From an uncultured Clostridia bacterium (lineage in GTDB: Bacteria > Bacillota > Clostridia > Oscillospirales > JAAYOS01): a stretch of 17,599 bases of DNA. Below, in pieces: positions 12,746 through 17,599 of the stretch (positions are counted from its first letter, which is position 1; the number at the start of each line of letters is the position of its first letter). The stretch covers positions 1 to 17,599 of the forward strand of contig CALXAZ010000133.1 in NCBI GenBank assembly GCA_944386395.1, given 5' to 3'. A model generated the notes under the pieces. The model was not told where the DNA came from. It worked only from the letters and a program-made list of their open reading frames with translations, and did not search any database. The position numbers and the translations under genes are program-made.

Positions 12746-15700
12746 ATGCCTGAAACAAACCAGCTCCACGTGACGGATATTCAGCAGGGACGCACGCTGC
12801 GCAAGAGCTATGCCAGATTGGGAGATGTCATAGAGATGCCCAATCTCATCGAACTTCAGAAAAATTCATACAAGTGGTTTCTTGACACAGGTCTCAGGGA
12901 GGTCTTTCATGACGTTGCCACGATAACCGACTACACCGGAAATCTCGAGCTGAGCTTTATCGACTATACTCTCGAGGACAACCCGAAGTATACCGTCGAG
13001 GAGTGCAAGGAGAGGGATGCAACATATGCCGCGCCACTAAAGGTCAAGGTTCGGCTGAGAAACAAAGAGACCGAGGAGATAAAGGAGCAGGAGCTCTTTA
13101 TGGGCGATTTTCCGCTGATGACAGCCAGCGGGACATTTGTCATAAACGGAGCTGAGCGTGTTATCATCTCGCAGATCGTCCGTTCGCCGGGGGTATATTT
13201 TAATGCACAGGATGACAAGTCGGACATTGTGACATATGCAAGCACTGTAATACCCTATCGCGGGGCATGGCTGGAATACGAGACAGATTTGAACGATATT
13301 TTCTATGTGCGTATAGACAAAAACCGCAAGCTTCCGATAACTTCGCTTATTCGTGCGATAGGTGTGCGCACAGACGCGGAGATGAAAGAGCTTTTCGGTG
13401 AGGACAAGTGTCTGCTTGCCACAATAGAAAAGGACACGGCAAAGACTGAGGAGGAAGCCCTGATAAGCCTGTATACAAGGCTAAGACCGGGCGAGCCGCC
13501 TACAGTCGATTCTGCCCGCACCCTTATAAATAACCTTTTCTTTGACCCGCGCAGGTATGACCTGTCAGCGGTTGGAAGGTACAAGTTTAATAAAAAGCTG
13601 AATATCGCCGGAAGGCTTTGGGGGCATACGCTCGCCTACCCGGTGTCCGACCCGCGTACAGGCGAGGTACTTGCTGAAGAGGGCAGACCTATTACCCGTG
13701 ACGAGGCTAATATGATAGCAGGACGGGGAGTGAGCGAAGCGTGGATAAAGCTGGAAGACGGGAAAACAGTTAAAGTATTTTCGAATGGGATGGTTGATCT
13801 TGCGGGATTTGTCGACTTTGATCCTCTTGAGATAGGAATAAAGGAAAAGGTCTGCTTCCGTATTCTCTGCGAGATACTCGACAACTACAGCGGGGATGAT
13901 ATAAAGGAGCAGATAAAGCTCCGCCGTGATGAACTCGTACCAAAGCATATTACCACAGATGATATTCTTTCTTCAATAAATTATATGCTGGGTCTGCCAT
14001 ATGGGATAGGCAGCGTTGATGATATAGACCACCTTGGAAACCGCCGCCTGCGCTCGGTAGGAGAGCTTTTACAAAACCAGTTCAGGATAGGGTTTTCAAG
14101 GATGGAGCGTGTAATCCGTGAACGCATGACAACCCAGGATACAGACGTTGTAACACCGCAGTCGCTTATAAACATACGTCCTGTAACAGCTGCGATAAAA
14201 GAATTTTTCGGTTCGTCTCCGCTCAGCCAGTTTATGGACCAGAACAATCCGCTCGCAGAGCTTACGCACAAGCGCCGTATGTCGGCTCTCGGTCCCGGGG
14301 GACTCAGCAGGGACCGTGCAAACTTTGAAGTGCGAGACGTGCACTACAGCCATTACGGACGTATGTGCCCGCTGGAGACGCCTGAAGGACCAAACATTGG
14401 GCTTATTTCATATCTTGCCACGTTTGCAAGAATAAATGAGTACGGTTTTATTGAAGCTCCGTACCGGAAGGTTGATCCGGTTACGCACAGGGCAACCAAA
14501 GAAGTTCAGTATATGACGGCAGACGTTGAGGATGATTTTATCGTCGCTCAGGCAAATGAGATAAACGAGGACGGCTCATTTAAAAATGAGCGCGTCAGCT
14601 GCCGCTACCGCAACGAAATACTTGAGGTCGAGCCGGAGCGTATAGATTATGTAGACGTTTCGCCAAAGATGATGGTGTCGGTTGCAACGGCGATGATACC
14701 ATTTCTTGAAAACGACGACACGACAAGAGCCCTGATGGGTTCGAACATGCAGAAGCAGGCGGTCCCGCTTCTGAAAACAGAAGCTCCGATAGTTGCTACC
14801 GGCGTGGAGTATCGTGCAGCGGTGGACTCGGGCGTATGTATAGTTGCCGAGGACGACGGCGAGGTTACAAAGGTTTCGGCAGATGAAATCGTGGTAAAAT
14901 ATAAAGATCTCGGGACGAAGAGCTACAGGGTAACAAAATTCCTGCGATCGAATCAGGGCACCTGCGTAAACCAGCGTCCGATAGTGAATGTGGGAGACAC
15001 TATAAAGAAGGGCGACGTTCTTGCGGATGGACCTTCAACAGACGAGGGTGAAATAGCGCTTGGTAAGAACGTGCTTGTCGGATATATGACATGGGAGGGC
15101 TATAACTACGAGGACGCCGTGCTTATAAGCGAACGGCTTGTCCATGACGATGTATATACCTCCATCCACATAGAAGAATATGAGACAGAGGCGCGCGATA
15201 CAAAGCTAGGAGCTGAAGAAATTACGCGCGATATACCGAATGTCGGTGAAGATGCCCTGAAGGATCTGGATGAACGCGGTATAATCCGCATTGGGGCGGA
15301 GGTCCATCCGGGGGATATCCTGGTTGGAAAGGTCACCCCGAAGGGGGAGACAGAGCTGACGGCGGAGGAGCGTCTGCTGCGTGCCATATTTGGGGAAAAG
15401 GCCCGTGAGGTGAGAGATACTTCATTGAGAGTGCCGCACGGCGAGAGCGGTATAATCGTTGATGTGAAGGTATTCACAAGAGAGAATGGGGACGAGCTCA
15501 GCCCCGGAGTGAATATGGTTGTGCGCTGCTATATAGCACAGAAGAGAAAGATATCCGTCGGGGACAAAATGGCGGGCCGCCATGGTAATAAGGGCGTTAT
15601 CTCCAGGGTGCTCCCGCGTGAGGATATGCCGTTTTTGCCGGATGGTACGCCGCTTGATATCGTGCTCAACCCGCTCGGCGTCCCGTCGCGAATGAATATA

Positions 15701-16495
15701 GGGCAGGTGCTTGAGGTTCACCTCGGATACGCGGCTCAGGCTCTGGGCTGGAAGGTTGCAACGCCTGTGTTTGATGGAGCAAACGAGTCTGACATAGCAG
15801 AAACGCTTAAGATTGCCGGTCTGCGCCCCGATGGAAAGTCGATACTTTACGATGGGCGCACAGGGGAACAGTTTGACAACCCGGTAACGGTGGGATATGT
15901 ATACTTCTTAAAGCTCCATCATCTCGTTGACGACAAGATACATGCCCGCTCGACAGGTCCATATTCCCTTGTCACTCAGCAGCCTCTCGGCGGCAAGGCG
16001 CAGTTCGGAGGACAGCGCTTTGGAGAGATGGAAGTTTGGGCGCTCGAGGCGTATGGTGCTGCATATACTCTCCAGGAGATACTGACGGTAAAATCGGATG
16101 ATATTGTTGGTCGTGTAAAGACCTATGAGGCGATTGTCAAGGGTCACAATGTGCCTGAACCGGGAGTTCCAGAGTCGTTCAAGGTGCTTATTAAGGAGCT
16201 TCAGTCGCTCGGGCTTGATATCCGTGTGCTTGATAAGAACATGGAAGAGATTGAGCTGAAGGATGACGACGATGATGACAGCTTTGCGCGTGTAGAACGA
16301 AGCGATTACAGAAGCTCGGATGACGAGTTTGAGGCTGCCGGATTTGGAATAGAGGACGAGGATGAGCTGTTTGACGACGAAGATATCGACAGTGGGGACG
16401 AGGAGGACGACGATGACCTCGGGCTCGATGACGAAGAGGACGATTATCTGTTCGGAGATGATGGCGATGATGATGACAGCGACGACCTGTTTTAA
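12746..16495 (+). CDS. rpoB: RNA polymerase beta subunit
   Basis: 1249 aa from ATG 12746, behind GGAG (12735-12738). An in-frame ATG 18 codons upstream adds an unconserved peptide and lies against the leader hairpin, so it is less likely. The subunit forms half of the catalytic cleft of RNA polymerase. The rifampicin region is intact and wild type at the usual sites: Q495, D498, H508 and S513, equivalent to E. coli 513, 516, 526 and 531. The Firmicutes form VRDVHYSHYGRMCP follows, then ETPEGPNIGL. The core signature GDKMAGRHGNKGVIS and the C-terminal GGQRFGEMEVWALEAYGAA are present. The end is unusual: residues 1166-1249 hold 46 Asp/Glu of 84, with only four basic residues. rpoC follows after 25 nt. 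Confidence 0.98.
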   Translation: MPETNQLHVTDIQQGRTLRKSYARLGDVIEMPNLIELQKNSYKWFLDTGLREVFHDVATITDYTGNLELSFIDYTLEDNPKYTVEECKERDATYAAPLKVKVRLRNKETEEIKEQELFMGDFPLMTASGTFVINGAERVIISQIVRSPGVYFNAQDDKSDIVTYASTVIPYRGAWLEYETDLNDIFYVRIDKNRKLPITSLIRAIGVRTDAEMKELFGEDKCLLATIEKDTAKTEEEALISLYTRLRPGEPPTVDSARTLINNLFFDPRRYDLSAVGRYKFNKKLNIAGRLWGHTLAYPVSDPRTGEVLAEEGRPITRDEANMIAGRGVSEAWIKLEDGKTVKVFSNGMVDLAGFVDFDPLEIGIKEKVCFRILCEILDNYSGDDIKEQIKLRRDELVPKHITTDDILSSINYMLGLPYGIGSVDDIDHLGNRRLRSVGELLQNQFRIGFSRMERVIRERMTTQDTDVVTPQSLINIRPVTAAIKEFFGSSPLSQFMDQNNPLAELTHKRRMSALGPGGLSRDRANFEVRDVHYSHYGRMCPLETPEGPNIGLISYLATFARINEYGFIEAPYRKVDPVTHRATKEVQYMTADVEDDFIVAQANEINEDGSFKNERVSCRYRNEILEVEPERIDYVDVSPKMMVSVATAMIPFLENDDTTRALMGSNMQKQAVPLLKTEAPIVATGVEYRAAVDSGVCIVAEDDGEVTKVSADEIVVKYKDLGTKSYRVTKFLRSNQGTCVNQRPIVNVGDTIKKGDVLADGPSTDEGEIALGKNVLVGYMTWEGYNYEDAVLISERLVHDDVYTSIHIEEYETEARDTKLGAEEITRDIPNVGEDALKDLDERGIIRIGAEVHPGDILVGKVTPKGETELTAEERLLRAIFGEKAREVRDTSLRVPHGESGIIVDVKVFTRENGDELSPGVNMVVRCYIAQKRKISVGDKMAGRHGNKGVISRVLPREDMPFLPDGTPLDIVLNPLGVPSRMNIGQVLEVHLGYAAQALGWKVATPVFDGANESDIAETLKIAGLRPDGKSILYDGRTGEQFDNPVTVGYVYFLKLHHLVDDKIHARSTGPYSLVTQQPLGGKAQFGGQRFGEMEVWALEAYGAAYTLQEILTVKSDDIVGRVKTYEAIVKGHNVPEPGVPESFKVLIKELQSLGLDIRVLDKNMEEIELKDDDDDDSFARVERSDYRSSDDEFEAAGFGIEDEDELFDDEDIDSGDEEDDDDLGLDDEEDDYLFGDDGDDDDSDDLF

Positions 16496-16520
16496 CAGAT
16501 AACTGGGAAGGAGCGTTTAA

Positions 16521-17599
16521 ATGAGCTATACCACATTTGAAGCTATTAAGATAGGCCTGGCTTCGCCCGAGATGATACGCGAGTGGTCGTATGGCGAGGT
16601 GAAAAAGCCTGAGACGATAAATTACCGCACGCTCAAACCGGAACGCGACGGACTTTTCTGCGAAAGGATTTTTGGTCCCACAAAGGACTGGGAGTGCCAC
16701 TGCGGAAAGTATAAGAAGATACGTTACAAGGGCAAAATCTGCGAACGCTGCGGCGTTGAGGTCACAAAGAGCAAGGTCCGCCGTGAGAGGATGGGGCATA
16801 TAGATCTTGCCGCCCCGGTAAGCCATATATGGTACTTCAAGGGTATACCGTCCCGCCTCGGGCTTATTCTGGATATGTCGCCGAGGGTGCTTGAAAAGGT
16901 GCTGTACTTTGCAAGCTACGTAGTTATCGAGCCGGGCGATACGCCGCTTATGAAAAAGCAGATACTCAGCGAAAAAGAGTATCGTGACATGCGCGAGAGG
17001 TATGAGGACGATTTCCGTGCGGGAATGGGTGCAGAGGCAATAAAGGAGCTCCTGTGCGAGATAGACGTTGAAAAGCTTACCGAGGAGCTGAGAGCGGAGC
17101 TGAAGGAAGCATCCGGTCAAAAAAAGCTGCGTATAATCAAGAGGCTTGAGGTGGCTGAGTCATTCAGGCAGTCTGGCAACCGCCCTGAGTGGATGATACT
17201 CGATGCTATCCCGGTCATCCCTCCTGAGCTTCGCCCAATGGTCCAGCTGGACGGTGGTCGCTTTGCAACGTCCGATCTCAATGACCTATACCGCCGCGTG
17301 ATAAACCGAAATAACCGCCTCAAGAGGCTTCTCCAGCTTGGAGCTCCAGATATTATAGTGCGCAATGAGAAGAGAATGCTACAGGAGGCTGTCGATTCGC
17401 TTATAGACAACGGACGCCGCGGGCGCTCTGTCACGGGACCGAATAACCGTGCGCTAAAGTCGCTTTCTGACATGCTGAAGGGGAAACAGGGTCGCTTCCG
17501 CCAGAACCTTCTGGGTAAGCGCGTTGACTATTCGGGGCGCTCGGTTATCGTGGTAGGACCTGAGCTGAAGATATATCAGTGTGGTCTGCCAAAGGAGAT
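16521..17599 (+). CDS. rpoC: RNA polymerase beta' subunit, N-terminal part (cut by window end)
   Basis: Open from ATG 16521, behind GGGAAGGAG, to the window edge: about 359 codons of an expected 1150-1200. The N-terminal zinc-binding domain has C59-x-C61 and C74-x2-C77 (CHCGKYKKIRYKGKICERCG). Next come GHIDLAAPVSHIWYFKGIPS and, near the end, GKQGRFRQNLLGKRVDYSGR and SVIVVGPELK, which just precede the catalytic aspartate loop; that loop is beyond the window. It is cotranscribed with rpoB, 25 nt downstream. Nothing odd is seen in this portion. Confidence 0.98.
   Translation, partial: MSYTTFEAIKIGLASPEMIREWSYGEVKKPETINYRTLKPERDGLFCERIFGPTKDWECHCGKYKKIRYKGKICERCGVEVTKSKVRRERMGHIDLAAPVSHIWYFKGIPSRLGLILDMSPRVLEKVLYFASYVVIEPGDTPLMKKQILSEKEYRDMRERYEDDFRAGMGAEAIKELLCEIDVEKLTEELRAELKEASGQKKLRIIKRLEVAESFRQSGNRPEWMILDAIPVIPPELRPMVQLDGGRFATSDLNDLYRRVINRNNRLKRLLQLGAPDIIVRNEKRMLQEAVDSLIDNGRRGRSVTGPNNRALKSLSDMLKGKQGRFRQNLLGKRVDYSGRSVIVVGPELKIYQCGLPKE

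Noticed and set aside
16191..17120. 309-codon minus-strand frame across rpoB end and rpoC start
   Set aside because: It is antisense to unmistakable rpoB/rpoC and its His/Arg-rich part mirrors their codon patterns.
1..17599. CRISPR arrays, rRNA genes, insertion sequences with transposase
   Set aside because: No regularly spaced repeats, no rRNA signature and no transposase motif were seen on either strand.

Overview
The window looks like chromosome from a spore-forming, low-GC Gram-positive bacterium of the class Clostridia; an Oscillospirales- or Christensenellales-like lineage is my guess. The evidence is a Firmicutes-type RpoB/RpoC pair, a SpoIIQ-like protein behind a good sigma-F-type promoter, a FemX-type peptidoglycan bridge enzyme, a DUF975 protein, an M29 aminopeptidase and a phage holin of the LLH type.

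Left part (1-6460) is ordinary backbone. On the minus strand a FemAB-family aminoacyltransferase and an alanine racemase form a cell-wall operon behind a consensus promoter. Transcribed the other way from a second consensus promoter are a glycerophosphodiester phosphodiesterase and an M29 aminopeptidase, one base apart. A strong hairpin separates them from a convergent DUF975 membrane protein gene. Next comes a spoIIQ-like M23 peptidase gene with its own terminator.

Middle left (6600-8260) is a compact phage-type lysis cassette with no other phage genes: a 23-codon ORF, an XhlA-like coiled-coil/TM protein, a two-TM protein, an LLH-family holin and an M23 endolysin with a C-terminal wall-binding-like domain, closed by a terminator. 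Most of its genes overlap, and its arginine codon use differs from that of rpoB.

Middle right (8260-12300) is an AT-richer graveyard of a mobile element. It holds several frame-shifted or truncated genes (an unknown minus-strand gene, a NapH/YccM-like ferredoxin-type membrane protein, an Xre/Cro regulator), one intact orphan ORF with a strong terminator, and a candidate MOBQ-like oriT. It also holds an intact ECF sigma/anti-sigma pair behind an ECF-type promoter. The region abuts a tRNA-Leu(GAG) gene, a typical integration neighbourhood, but I could not find att repeats.

Right part (12350-17599) is core genome again. The tRNA-Leu gene (minus) is divergent from rpoB-rpoC (plus). rpoB has a consensus promoter and a leader of about 170 nt with a hairpin, and encodes a very acidic 84-residue tail. 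rpoC runs off the window end.
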